DNA of 64,000 nucleotides from NCBI GenBank assembly GCA_029976075.1, contig JARKNW010000057.1, forward strand, positions 124,001 through 188,000, read 5' to 3'. Source of the stretch: Pleomorphomonas sp. (lineage in GTDB: Bacteria; Pseudomonadota; Alphaproteobacteria; Rhizobiales; Pleomorphomonadaceae). A model generated the notes under the pieces. That model was not told the DNA's origin. It did no database searches and saw only the letters and a list, made by a program, of their open reading frames with translations. A program made the translations under genes and the position numbers. This document shows positions 26,694 to 35,871 of the stretch, piece after piece (the first letter of the stretch is position 1; each line of letters opens with the position of its first letter).

Positions 26694-27380
26694 GTGCGAA
26701 GTCATGGGGTGCTCGTCGAGTATGCAGGACAACAAACCGAGCCCGACCGAAACTGCGCTCTATGCCCGCGCTTGGTCGCATTCCGGAATGACCAGCGCGC
26801 CGCCCATCCCGATTGGTTCAACGCACCGGTACCGACCTTCGGAACGGCCGATGGCCGGCTGCTGATTGCCGGTCTTGCCCCCGGGCTGCGCGGCGCCAAC
26901 CGGACAGGAAGACCCTTCACCGGAGATTATGCAGGAGATCTTCTGTACCAGACCATGCTGGATTTCGGCTTCGCGCGCGGTGTCTATCGAGCAGATCCAA
27001 ACGATGGGTTTGAACTCGTAGATGCCGCCATCAGCAACGCGGTGCGTTGCGTGCCGCCAGAGAACAAGCCGACAACCGACGAGATCAACACCTGCCGTCG
27101 GTTCTTTGCCGCGACGATGGCTGGCTTTCCCAAGCTTTCGGCCATCATCGCCTTGGGCAAGATCGCTCATGATCAGTTGCTGAAAACCTTACGTGTTCCG
27201 CTCGTTCGCCACAAGTTTGCCCACGGCGCAATACACTCGCTCGATCGCCTGCCTGGGGTCCGTCTTTATGACAGCTACCACTGCTCCCGTTACAACACGA
27301 GCACCGGGGTCTTGACGCCCGACATGTTTCGCGCGGTCTTTGCGGCGGTCAGGCGAGATATCGATAATCGCCAAGCATGA
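26694..27380 (+). CDS. Uracil-DNA glycosylase family 5 (UDGb)
   Basis: 228 residues from the GTG at 26694, which has AGGAGAG in front; an in-frame ATG at 26634 lacks a ribosome site. Four cysteines suited to a [4Fe-4S] cluster are visible: Cys 21 and Cys 24 (NCALCPRL), one in NAVRCVPPENKPT and one in YDSYHCSRYN. Catalytic motif 1 GLAPGLRGANRTGRPFTGD and motif 2 SYHCSRYNTSTGVLT match type-5 UDG, which removes uracil, hypoxanthine and related deaminated bases from DNA. It converges on dnaE. Confidence 0.92.
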   Translation: MRSHGVLVEYAGQQTEPDRNCALCPRLVAFRNDQRAAHPDWFNAPVPTFGTADGRLLIAGLAPGLRGANRTGRPFTGDYAGDLLYQTMLDFGFARGVYRADPNDGFELVDAAISNAVRCVPPENKPTTDEINTCRRFFAATMAGFPKLSAIIALGKIAHDQLLKTLRVPLVRHKFAHGAIHSLDRLPGVRLYDSYHCSRYNTSTGVLTPDMFRAVFAAVRRDIDNRQA

Positions 27381-27404
27381 GCGGTCCTAGCCGCCTCGCG
27401 CAAT

Positions 27405-30400
27405 CTACGCCAGTTCGACGTCCACCACGCCGTCGACGGCCCTTAGGGCCCCGGCAAGCTGCGGCGATACGCGATAACCGCCCGGCAGCTTGATCTCCAC
27501 CTCACCCCGTCCGCGATCACCAAGCACAATCAGCGACACGTCCCCCTCCCCGCCGGGCTTCAAAACGTCCCGAAGAGATGGAAGCGGCTCGGCACCGCGC
27601 AAGAATATCCGCAGGGCGTTCTGCAACTTGCCTGCCGCCTGATCGAGAGGCTCCACCGAGTCGATGCGAACCGAGATGCCTTCGGGCTTATCTTCGGCGT
27701 TGACGAGCAGGATCACCGACTGCCCTGGCTCGAGCAGGCTGCGGAAGTGGGCCAGCCCCTCGGAAAAGATCACAGCCTCATATTGGCCTGTCGGATCGGA
27801 CACTCCGATAATGCCCATCTTGTTGCCTGTGCGGGTCTTGCGCTCCTGTTTGGCAACGATGGTACCTGCGAGCCGGCCGGCGGATGCGCCGCGCTTCACC
27901 GAAGCCGAGAATTGGGCCCAGGTCTGCACTCTGAGGCGGCCGAGCAAAGCCTCGTAGGCATCGAGGGGATGGGCGGACAGGTAGAAGCCGATGGCCGTAT
28001 GCTCGCGTTGCAGCTTTTCTTCCGGCAACCAGTTGGGAACGGCCGGCAGGCGAACAGGCTCAGGTTCGCCACCACCACCGAACAACTCGTTCTGCCCGCT
28101 TTCCTGCTGTTCAAGCCGGTGCGCGGCGGCAGCCATCACGCTGTCGAGCCCTTGGAACAGCCGGTTTCGGTTTGGTTCCAGGCAATCGAACGCACCGGCC
28201 GAGGTCAGCGCCTCCAGGATTCGTTTGTTCATGGCCTTCGGATTGATGCGGCCGGCAAAGTCGGAGATCGAGCGGAATGGCTTGTCGCCTCGCTGTTCCA
28301 CGATATGCTCAACCGCGGCCTGCCCCACGCCTTTGACCGCAGCAAGCGCATAAAGGATATGCTTGCCATCGACCTCAAAGACCACGTCCGATCGGTTGAT
28401 CGACGGTGGCTCGACGGCGATGCCGAGGCGGATAGCCTCGCGCCTGAAGTCATTGAGCTTGTCGGTGTTGGTCAGTTCAAGCGTCATCGAGGCCGCCATG
28501 AACTCAACCGGGTGATTGGCCTTGAGATAGGCAGTCTGGTAGGCAACCAAAGCGTAGGCAGCCGCGTGACTCTTGTTGAAACCATAGTCGGCGAACTTGG
28601 CCAGAAGGTCGAAGATCGTATCGGCGAGTGCCTTGTCGATGCCGCGTTCGACAGCGCCGTCGACGAAACGAACCCGTTGTTTGTCCATCTCCGCCTTGAT
28701 CTTCTTACCCATCGCCCGGCGTAGCAGGTCGGCTTCGCCGAGCGAGTAGCCGGAAAGAATCTGAGCGATCTGCATCACCTGCTCTTGGTAGACGATGATG
28801 CCGTAAGTCTCCTTGAGTACCGGTTCGATCGAGGGGTGCAGGTAATCGGGCTTCTCAAGACCGAACTTGCGCGCGCCGTAGACGGGAATGTTGGCCATTG
28901 GACCGGGGCGGTAAAGCGCGACAAGGGCAATGATATCCTCGAAGCGGTCCGGCTTGATGTCGGAAATGGCCTTGCGCATGCCCATGCTTTCGAGCTGGAA
29001 CACGCCAACCGTCTCGCCGTGGGTAAGCAACTCGTAGGTCTTGGGATCATCCAGCGGCACGGCCGACAGATTGATCTTCACCCCCTTGCGCTCGATGAGA
29101 TCAACGGCACGTCGCAGCACTGTCAACGTCTTGAGACCAAGAAAGTCGAACTTGATGAGACCAGTACTTTCAACGAACTTCATGTTGTACTGGGTGACCG
29201 GCATGTCGGAACGCGGGTCACGATAAAGCGGCACGAGCTGATCCAGCGGACGATCGCCGATGACAATACCGGCGGCATGTGTCGACGCGTGACGGTAGAG
29301 GCCCTCCAGTTTGATCGAGATATCGATCAGGCGATCGACGACCGGATCCTCACGCGCCTCCTTGAGGCGTGGCTCATCCTCGAGAGCCTGCTCCAGAGTC
29401 ACGGGATGGGCGGGGTTCTGCGGCACCAGCTTGCAGAGCTTGTCGACCTGGCTGTAGGACATCTGCAGCACGCGGCCGACATCGCGCAGAACGGCCCGCG
29501 CCTGGAGTGATCCGAATGTGATGATCTGGGCGACTTGCCCCCGACCATACTTCCCCTGAACGTAGCGGATCACCTCCTCTCGGCGATCCTGGCAGAAATC
29601 GATGTCGAAGTCCGGCATCGACACGCGTTCGGGATTGAGAAAGCGCTCGAACAGCAGGGCAAATCGCAGGGGATCAAGGTCGGTAATGGTCAGCGAGAAG
29701 GCCACCAGCGATCCGGCACCCGAACCACGTCCCGGTCCGACGGGGATGCCATGGGCCTTGGCCCACTTGATGAAGTCCGCCACGATCAGGAAGTAACCCG
29801 GGAACTTCATGCGGATGATGATGCCGAGTTCGAATTCCAGGCGCTTGTGATAGTCCTCGAGAGTGAGTCCCGGGGCCAGTCCATGGCTCTCGATACGGCG
29901 GGCAAGCCCCTCCCAAGCCTGGCGGGTCAACTCGGCGACTTCGGCCGCTTCGGCTGCCGCGACGTCGTCGACGTCCGCGCCAGCAAAGCGCGGCAGCAGG
30001 GGCTTCCGCTTGGGTGCCCTGACGGCACAGCGGCGCGCAATCTCGATGGTGTTTTCCAGCGCCTCCGGCAGATCGGCAAACAGCGTCTGCATTTCGGCGC
30101 GGGATTTGAAGTAGTGCTCCTCGGTCAGGCGCCGGCGGTCGTCCTCGGCGACCATGCGGCCTTCGGAAATTGCAATCAGCGCGTCATGGGCCTCGTAGTC
30201 GGCACGCGTGGGGAAATAGCATTCATTGGTCGCGACAAGCGGCAGGCCTCGTGCATAGGCGAGTTCGACGAGATGCGGCTCGGCCATGATCTCATCGGGC
30301 GTGCCATGCCGCTGCAGCTCGACATAGAGGCGGTCGCCAAAAAGCGCTTCCAGCCGCGAAAGGCGGCTTTCCGCCTGCGGCATCAGTCCGGCTACGATGG

Positions 30401-30857
30401 CTTTGTCCACCGGGCCGCCAGGGCCACCCGTCAACGCGATGATGCCCCCGGTCAGCCCCTCGAACCGATCAATCGGCAGATGTGCGGCCGCCCCCGGCTC
30501 GGACTCCAGGAAGGAGCGCGACATGAGCACCGTGAGGTTGGCAAAGCCCTCCGGGGTTGCCGCCAAAAGGATAATGGACGGCAACGCCTGCGGTAGCCCT
30601 CCCGGGCGGCGGCGATCGGTATTCTCATCACCGAAATCGACAGCCATTTGACAGCCCAGGATCGGCTGCAGCCCCTTGTCGATAGCCTTCTCGGAAAACT
30701 CGAGCGCACAAAAGAGATTGCCCGTATCTGTGATGGCAAGCGCCGGCTGATTGTCGGCAACGGCCAGCTTCAGCGCCTTGATGAGCGGAAGCGCCCCCTC
30801 AAGAAGGGAGTAGGCGCTGTGAACGCGCAAATGAATGAAGCCGACGTCGCCGATCAT
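27405..30857 (-). CDS. dnaE: DNA polymerase III alpha subunit
   Basis: About 1150 residues, the replicative DnaE1 form. The N-terminal PHP domain begins FIHLRVHSAYSLLEGALPL; the catalytic aspartates are in MPDFDIDFCQDRREEVIRYV near residue 415; the helix-hairpin-helix region ELTNTDKLNDFRREAIRLGIAVEPPSINRSD and a C-terminal OB fold follow. It lacks a polC-type exonuclease. ATG at 30857 fits the family N-terminus; ATG at 30881 and the frame up to 30905 are alternatives. No imuA/imuB genes accompany it, which argues against DnaE2. Confidence 0.96.
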   Translation of the reverse strand: MIGDVGFIHLRVHSAYSLLEGALPLIKALKLAVADNQPALAITDTGNLFCALEFSEKAIDKGLQPILGCQMAVDFGDENTDRRRPGGLPQALPSIILLAATPEGFANLTVLMSRSFLESEPGAAAHLPIDRFEGLTGGIIALTGGPGGPVDKAIVAGLMPQAESRLSRLEALFGDRLYVELQRHGTPDEIMAEPHLVELAYARGLPLVATNECYFPTRADYEAHDALIAISEGRMVAEDDRRRLTEEHYFKSRAEMQTLFADLPEALENTIEIARRCAVRAPKRKPLLPRFAGADVDDVAAAEAAEVAELTRQAWEGLARRIESHGLAPGLTLEDYHKRLEFELGIIIRMKFPGYFLIVADFIKWAKAHGIPVGPGRGSGAGSLVAFSLTITDLDPLRFALLFERFLNPERVSMPDFDIDFCQDRREEVIRYVQGKYGRGQVAQIITFGSLQARAVLRDVGRVLQMSYSQVDKLCKLVPQNPAHPVTLEQALEDEPRLKEAREDPVVDRLIDISIKLEGLYRHASTHAAGIVIGDRPLDQLVPLYRDPRSDMPVTQYNMKFVESTGLIKFDFLGLKTLTVLRRAVDLIERKGVKINLSAVPLDDPKTYELLTHGETVGVFQLESMGMRKAISDIKPDRFEDIIALVALYRPGPMANIPVYGARKFGLEKPDYLHPSIEPVLKETYGIIVYQEQVMQIAQILSGYSLGEADLLRRAMGKKIKAEMDKQRVRFVDGAVERGIDKALADTIFDLLAKFADYGFNKSHAAAYALVAYQTAYLKANHPVEFMAASMTLELTNTDKLNDFRREAIRLGIAVEPPSINRSDVVFEVDGKHILYALAAVKGVGQAAVEHIVEQRGDKPFRSISDFAGRINPKAMNKRILEALTSAGAFDCLEPNRNRLFQGLDSVMAAAAHRLEQQESGQNELFGGGGEPEPVRLPAVPNWLPEEKLQREHTAIGFYLSAHPLDAYEALLGRLRVQTWAQFSASVKRGASAGRLAGTIVAKQERKTRTGNKMGIIGVSDPTGQYEAVIFSEGLAHFRSLLEPGQSVILLVNAEDKPEGISVRIDSVEPLDQAAGKLQNALRIFLRGAEPLPSLRDVLKPGGEGDVSLIVLGDRGRGEVEIKLPGGYRVSPQLAGALRAVDGVVDVELA

Positions 30858-30988
30858 GGCCGTGTCCCGGTTGAAGGCCATCCGCCTATCATGCGAACCA
30901 CCCACCCAAGGCTACCCTATCCAAACGGATGATCGGAACACTTTCCTGCCAAGACCGCCGAGTTGTGGAAAACTGCCAGTACCTGGAC

Positions 30989-31294
30989 TCAGACCAACAG
31001 ATCGACGGAGCTCAACACAAGGATCAACATGGTACCGAACAACACGAGCGCACCGAGAGCAGCAACATCTCTAACGATCGCAGCCGAGGCCACGGCAGAG
31101 GCGAGGCGCTCTCGCGGCGATAGGGTAAAATCGCGAACGGTAGGCGCATCTTCCCCCGCATAGCTGCGCAAAAACATACGACACTGCGGCATCGACGGCC
31201 TGTGTTTGCTTTGGCGACGTGGCGCTCGGTCATAACGAATGCCGACCACACACTCCATTTCCCCAATTGAAAGCCTGGCATTTATCACGGCCAT
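30989..31294 (-). CDS. Small SOS-controlled membrane protein (hypothetical)
   Basis: 101 residues. The first 75 are hydrophilic and basic (three cysteines in total not forming a clear motif); residues about 76-98 (DVAALGALVLFGTMLILVLS) form one C-terminal transmembrane helix. The ATG has GGAGG five bases upstream. The promoter carries a perfect LexA box, so DNA-damage induction is likely. I do not recognise the family. Known alphaproteobacterial SOS products of this kind include small inner-membrane division inhibitors such as Caulobacter SidA; equivalence is inference only. dnaE follows 131 bases downstream on the same strand. Confidence 0.7.
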   Translation of the reverse strand: MAVINARLSIGEMECVVGIRYDRAPRRQSKHRPSMPQCRMFLRSYAGEDAPTVRDFTLSPRERLASAVASAAIVRDVAALGALVLFGTMLILVLSSVDLLV

Positions 31295-31328
31295 TTCCGC
31301 CTCCGCGTTCCTTGTTAGGACACATATT

Positions 31329-31343
31329 GTTCTAACTTTGTTC
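31329..31343 (-). promoter_or_regulatory. LexA (SOS) box
   Basis: GTTC-TAACTTT-GTTC is an exact match to the alphaproteobacterial LexA operator GTTC-N7-GTTC. It lies 35-49 bases upstream of the small membrane-protein gene (minus strand) and directly downstream of a TTGACG -35-like hexamer at 31347-31352, where a bound repressor would block RNA polymerase. xth starts 116 bases away on the other side. Confidence 0.8.
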
Positions 31344-31458
31344 CGTCGTCAAGCAGGCCCTTAACCTAGATCAAAATACGATAGTTCTTGTAACGTTCGC
31401 ATGCCTGTGAGAAGGGTTCGCGAGGTAAGATTGGGAGCTGTCGGCCGAAGGAGGTTGC

Positions 31459-32241
31459 ATGCGCATCGCCACTTGGAACATCAACGGTGTTCGTGCCCGC
31501 ATCGAGACGGCGGCGGCTTGGCTTGAAAAGAGCCGTCCGGATATCGTCTGCTTTCAGGAAATCAAGTGCGTCGATGAAGCCTTTCCGGCCGAGTCTTTCG
31601 AGCGCCTTGGCTATAACGTCGCCCTGAATGGCCAGAAGGGTTTCAACGGTGTTGCCATCCTTTCCCTTTTACCATTCGACGAGGTTCAGCGCGGACTTCC
31701 CGGCGACGACTCGGATGTTCAGTCGCGCTACATCGAAGCGACGGTGTCCGTTCCGAGCGGCAGTTTGCGCGTCGCGTCCATCTACCTGCCCAACGGCAAT
31801 CCGCCCGACACCGACAAGTATGTCTACAAGCTTGCCTGGATGGAGCGCCTGAGGCGACATGCCGCCGAGCTTCTCGCATTAGAGGAGGCCACCCTGCTCT
31901 GCGGAGACTACAATATCATTCCCGAGCCACGCGACTGTCATGACCCGGCCATGTGGGCCGGCGACGCGTTATTTCTTCCTCAAAGTCGGGCCGCGTTTCG
32001 GTCGATTGTCAATCAGGGTTGGACAGATACCTTGCGGGCCGTTGATGACCGGCCGGGCCGCTACACTTTCTGGGATTACCAAGCTGGCGCTCGGCAAAGG
32101 AACTGGGGAATTCGGATCGACCATATCCTAGCATCTCCACAGGCGGCGGATCGCGTCGCAAACGTGGAAATCGAGGATGAGGTTCGCGATTGGGAAAAGC
32201 CGTCGGACCACGTGCCGGTCGTCGTAGAAATCAGGCTCTAA
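31459..32241 (+). CDS. xth: Exodeoxyribonuclease III
   Basis: 260 residues. AP endonuclease/exonuclease of the XthA family, repairing abasic sites. Catalytic residues are readable: Asn 7 in TWNINGVRAR, Glu 34 in CFQEIKC, Asp 150 and Asn 152 in LLCGDYNIIPE, and His 251 in KPSDHVPV. The ribosome site is AAGGAGG. It is divergent from the SOS-controlled small gene and convergent with exoR. Confidence 0.96.
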   Translation: MRIATWNINGVRARIETAAAWLEKSRPDIVCFQEIKCVDEAFPAESFERLGYNVALNGQKGFNGVAILSLLPFDEVQRGLPGDDSDVQSRYIEATVSVPSGSLRVASIYLPNGNPPDTDKYVYKLAWMERLRRHAAELLALEEATLLCGDYNIIPEPRDCHDPAMWAGDALFLPQSRAAFRSIVNQGWTDTLRAVDDRPGRYTFWDYQAGARQRNWGIRIDHILASPQAADRVANVEIEDEVRDWEKPSDHVPVVVEIRL

Positions 32242-32342
32242 CGATACGGTCGTCCAGCCAGTTTGCCGGCAAGCAATGATAAATCGCACCTAGAGCAACG
32301 CGCAGAGCCCGACAGGGCTGCCTGAAGAGACCGCCGGAGAAC

Positions 32343-33239
32343 TCACCGGGTAGTTGACGCCTCTACGGCCCGCTCCGACGTGGCGTAGGCTTGCGTGAAG
32401 GCGGCGTCGTTATCTACCAGCCACTGATCGGCAAGCGCAATTGCCTTGCGGCGCTCGTCTTCACTCGCGAGCGAGAAGGCCTCCTCGTGTGCGGCCCGAA
32501 TCTCAGCATCATCGTGGTGCATGAGCTCGGCACGCTTCAGGGCGATGGTCAGCCACATCAGGCCATGGACGGGATTGGGTTCGATCTGATCGCCTTTGAC
32601 CAACATCTCCCCAAGCTTGGCCTGCGCATCGATCTGGCCCTTGCGGGCGGCGAGCAGGAACCATCGAGCAGCCTGACGCGGATCCTGATCCACCCCCACA
32701 CCATCAAGATACATGGTTCCGAGCTTGAGCTGGGCCAGAGCGTCGCCAAAGTAAGAAGCCGCGTAGGTGAAGATTTCGCGAGCACGATTGACGTTGGGCA
32801 CAACCGCCGAGTCGGCAATACCCGTCAGATAATAGGAACCAACCTCAACGAAAGCGCTCGATATGAACGGCGCATCGGGAGATGAGGGCGAGTCCTCGCC
32901 ATGAGCGGAAATCAGCTGACTGAAGAACTCGAAAGCCTTCATGTCGTCTTCGGCCACACCGTCGCCTTTGGCGTACATGCGACCGAGCTTCCACTGTGCG
33001 GCAGGATGGCCACTTTGGGCAGCGGCAAGCAAGCCGGTTACCGCTTCGCGCTTATCGCCCGAGTAGTAGGCCCGGGTCGCCTCGCGCAATGTGGACATGG
33101 TAGCGGCATCGCAACATGCATCCTGCCTCGCGGCAGATTGCGGATCGAAAGCCAAAGCCTGCGAGCCGAACATCGCCCCCAGCGTCAAGGCGACGGAGAC
33201 TTTGCAGACATTTCTGACACAGACACCCGACATGTTCAC
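32343..33239 (-). CDS. exoR: ExoR-like periplasmic Sel1-repeat regulator
   Basis: 298 residues. A signal peptide with probable cleavage after residue 30 (SQALA-FDPQ) precedes a helical Sel1-like repeat array: AAQWKLGRMYAKGDGVAEDDMKAFEFF, then ALAQLKLGTMYLDGVGVDQDPRQAARWF, then AQAKLGEMLVKGDQ. The C-terminal EEAFSLASEDERRKAIALADQWL is a hallmark of ExoR. In rhizobia, ExoR holds the ChvG sensor inactive in the periplasm and so controls exopolysaccharide, motility and host invasion. The assignment is by resemblance; other Sel1 proteins are possible. Its chvGI partners are not in the window. Confidence 0.8.
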   Translation of the reverse strand: MNMSGVCVRNVCKVSVALTLGAMFGSQALAFDPQSAARQDACCDAATMSTLREATRAYYSGDKREAVTGLLAAAQSGHPAAQWKLGRMYAKGDGVAEDDMKAFEFFSQLISAHGEDSPSSPDAPFISSAFVEVGSYYLTGIADSAVVPNVNRAREIFTYAASYFGDALAQLKLGTMYLDGVGVDQDPRQAARWFLLAARKGQIDAQAKLGEMLVKGDQIEPNPVHGLMWLTIALKRAELMHHDDAEIRAAHEEAFSLASEDERRKAIALADQWLVDNDAAFTQAYATSERAVEASTTR

Positions 33240-33993
33240 TCTCGGCGTTCCGCCCCGCCCGCTTCATGACCAGCGGGGCCCAGAGCACCGCTTCCATTTG
33301 CGAACCCTCATGGGAACATCTGACCCGTGGCAACCGCCAGGTACAGGCTTACCCACGCTTGTTTTACAGCGATAAGGTCAGGTTCGTTTATGGCTGAATA
33401 GGGGCAATTTATGCCTAACGATTTCTGCCTTCGCGAGATTGACTGCGCTGTTGCGGAATCGTCACAGGCGACTTAGGCAAAAACACAAAGACATTGAACG
33501 GTTTTTTGCTTTCCGAGGAGGAGATCCGGTCGCGGCGGCGTAATGGTTTTGACCTTGCTACTTTCGGAGGCCGCGCGAATGACTCACGGCCGACATGTCC
33601 GAAACTGCCTGCGGAAGAAGAGAATCGATGACAACATGGTGGATCATGAGAGCCTATCGGACCGGACGCTGAAACAGCTCGTCGCGCGTTTAATCTCACC
33701 CCAGGCGGCGGCGTTAGAGCCTGTTGATTTTTTCCATTCGATCAAAATATTAACCGTTTTTTCTCAATCCAAGCGAAAGGTCCATTCGCCGACCTCAGCT
33801 AACGTATCAGATTATAAAGTCCGCATATTTATTTGATTTTATTTATTATTATATACAATGTTGAACTTATTGGCTGGCGCATAAAACACCCCTCTTGCAC
33901 TGCGCAGTCGCTAACTCTACGTAAGTAAAATATATTCAACTGGCCGGTGCTGGTGACTGCGTCATTTTGTGACGGCCAGGTTTCGGGGGGACC
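33240..33993. other. Long gene-poor, partly AT-rich intergenic region
   Basis: About 750 bases between exoR and selO. The segment 33715-33945 is far richer in A+T than the rest of the window, with runs such as TTATTTATTATTATATACAATG near 33840. The only possible gene is a small plus-strand frame at 33579. No RNA gene, repeat family or transposase remnant was recognised. It may be a promoter region, a nucleoid-protein site or a remnant of transferred DNA. Confidence 0.45.
33579..33836 (+). CDS. Possible small hypothetical protein
   Basis: 85 codons from an ATG with GGAGG eight bases upstream. The product is basic, with no signal peptide or membrane helix, and its last third has A+T-rich codons unlike its neighbours. 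I recognise no family. The good ribosome site is the only positive evidence; it may be spurious. Confidence 0.22.
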   Translation: MTHGRHVRNCLRKKRIDDNMVDHESLSDRTLKQLVARLISPQAAALEPVDFFHSIKILTVFSQSKRKVHSPTSANVSDYKVRIFI

Positions 33994-35478
33994 TTGCTCT
34001 TGTCGCTCTCCATCGCATTCGACAACAGTTATGCACGTCTACCCTCGCGTTTCTTCGAGCGAGTACGCCCAGAAGCGGCGCCCTCTCCTGGGCTCCTGAT
34101 TCTGAACACGACGCTGGCCGCGGAGCTGAACCTGGATGCCGAGGCGCTCGCCTCACCTGAGGGCGTCGCAGCGTTGTCGGGAGCCGATGTGCCGGCCGGC
34201 GCCGAGCCCATTGCCCTTGCGTATGCCGGACATCAGTTCGGACATTTCGTCCCGGCCCTAGGCGACGGACGGGCGGTGCTGCTCGGCGAGATCATCGCCC
34301 GCGACGGACGCCGGCTGGATCTCCAACTGAAGGGCTCGGGACGCACGGCTTTTTCAAGGCGCGGCGACGGAAAGGCTGCGGTGGGGCCGGTGCTGCGGGA
34401 GTACCTCATCAGCGAGGCGATGGCCGCCTTTGGCATTCCGACGACGCGATCTCTCGCCGCCGTGGCGACCGGCGAGACCGTCCTGCGCGAACGGCCCTTG
34501 CCGGGGGCGGTCCTCACGCGTGTCGCGTCGAGCCACGTCCGCGTCGGCACCTTCCAGTATTTTGCTCACCGCTCCGATGAGGACGGCATCCGACGCCTCG
34601 CAGACTATGTGATCGAGCGGCTCTATCCCGATGTCGCCGACGCGGAGGCGCCCTACGCCGCCCTGTTCGAGCGCGTGGTTCAGCGACAGGCGCGACTGAT
34701 TGCCCTCTGGCTTTCCGTTGGCTTTGTCCATGGCGTGATGAACACGGACAACATGGCCATTTCGGGAGAGACCATCGATTATGGCCCGTGCGCCTTTCTG
34801 GATGCCTACGACCCTGGCATGGTCCTGAGCTCCATAGACCGACAGGGCCGATATGCCTACGGCCGTCAGCCCCAAATCGCCCAGTGGAACCTTGCCCGCT
34901 TCGGGGAGTGCCTGCTGCCGCTTCTTTCCAGTGATCGTGACAAGGCTATAGAGCTGGTCGTTGAGCGTTTGAGCGGATTTGCCCATGAGTTCGAGGCGGC
35001 ATACTACGGCCGCTTTCTCGAAAAGCTGGGCATTGCCACCGAACGATCGGGCGATCGGGATCTGGTGCCCGGTCTGCTCTCCATCATGCAAATGGGGCAT
35101 GCCGACTTTACCCTGACTTTCCGCCGCCTTGCCGACATCGTCACCCCGGAATCGGATACCGAGGCCTTCATGTCGCTGTTCGGTGGCAACGCCGGCGTTG
35201 ACCCATGGCTTCTGGCATGGCGCAAACGGCTTGCAGCAGGTGACCGTCCACTTCAAGACGTTGCAATGGCCATGCGGGCCATCAATCCGGCGATCATCCC
35301 GCGGAACCATCAGGTGGAGAAAGCGCTCGATGCCGTCATCGAAGACAGCGACGGCTCGGCTTATGTTCGACTTTTGCAAGCCGTGACAAAGCCCTTCGAA
35401 GATCGGCCCGACGAAGCCGATCTCGGCGTGCCGCCCCGCCCCGAAGAGCGGGTCGCGGCCACGTTTTGCGGCACCTGA
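33994..35478 (+). CDS. selO: SelO/YdiU-family protein AMPylator
   Basis: 494 residues of the SelO pseudokinase fold, which transfers AMP to protein hydroxyls in redox homeostasis. Signatures: FDNSYARLPSRFF at the N-terminus, YAGHQFGHFVPALGDGRAVLLGEI, LQLKGSGRTAFSRRGDGKAAVGPVLREYLISEAM and the metal-binding FVHGVMNTDNMAISGETIDYGPCAFLD. The start is TTG at 33994 behind a GGGGGG run, matching the family N-terminus. The third-last residue is Cys (FCGT), the position of selenocysteine in eukaryotic SelO. It converges closely on the ArsC-like gene. Confidence 0.95.
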   Translation: MLLSLSIAFDNSYARLPSRFFERVRPEAAPSPGLLILNTTLAAELNLDAEALASPEGVAALSGADVPAGAEPIALAYAGHQFGHFVPALGDGRAVLLGEIIARDGRRLDLQLKGSGRTAFSRRGDGKAAVGPVLREYLISEAMAAFGIPTTRSLAAVATGETVLRERPLPGAVLTRVASSHVRVGTFQYFAHRSDEDGIRRLADYVIERLYPDVADAEAPYAALFERVVQRQARLIALWLSVGFVHGVMNTDNMAISGETIDYGPCAFLDAYDPGMVLSSIDRQGRYAYGRQPQIAQWNLARFGECLLPLLSSDRDKAIELVVERLSGFAHEFEAAYYGRFLEKLGIATERSGDRDLVPGLLSIMQMGHADFTLTFRRLADIVTPESDTEAFMSLFGGNAGVDPWLLAWRKRLAAGDRPLQDVAMAMRAINPAIIPRNHQVEKALDAVIEDSDGSAYVRLLQAVTKPFEDRPDEADLGVPPRPEERVAATFCGT

Positions 35479-35496
35479 ACGAAGCTCCGATACCAG

Positions 35497-35871
35497 TCAG
35501 GGAGACGGGTTGGATGGGTCGAAGCTCGCGATAAACGACTCGTCGGAAAAGCCGATGATCAGCTTACCTCCGTCCGCTTCAATGATCGGGCGACGGATCA
35601 TGCTTGGCTTTTCGACCATGAGCGCCATGGCCCGAGCATCATCCAGGTTTTCCTTCGTGGTTTCCGGTAGGCCGCGATACGTCAGGCCGCTCTTGTTGGC
35701 CACATGCTCCCAGCCGCCAGCGCGGGCGATCCAATCTGCGAGCTTTTCGACCGTGATACCGGACTTCTTGTAGTCGTGGAACACATAGGAGACGCTATGG
35801 TCATCAAGCCAGGCAAACGCCTTCTTCATAGTGTTGCAGTTTTTGATTCCATAGATCGTAACGGGCATCAC
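35497..35871 (-). CDS. ArsC/Spx-family protein (YffB-like)
   Basis: 124 residues. Thioredoxin-like ArsC fold starting VTIYGIKNCNTMKKAFAWLDDH, with a single N-terminal Cys and the late MIRRPIIEADGGKLIIGFSDE segment typical of YffB/YfgD-type ArsC proteins. It lacks the extra cysteines of arsenate reductase, so arsenate reduction is unlikely; glutathione-dependent thiol reduction has been proposed for the family. It is a single gene convergent with selO and divergent from the hydrogenase operon. Confidence 0.88.
   Translation of the reverse strand: MMPVTIYGIKNCNTMKKAFAWLDDHSVSYVFHDYKKSGITVEKLADWIARAGGWEHVANKSGLTYRGLPETTKENLDDARAMALMVEKPSMIRRPIIEADGGKLIIGFSDESFIASFDPSNPSP

Noticed and set aside
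31361-31374. TTAACCTAGATCAA as an FNR box between the small membrane gene and xth
   Set aside because: Two mismatches in one half-site; the overlapping region is better explained by the LexA-controlled promoter.
32343-33239. Generic TPR protein or beta-lactamase-like HcpA
   Set aside because: Signal peptide, Sel1 spacing and the C-terminal EEAFSLASEDERR segment fit ExoR better.
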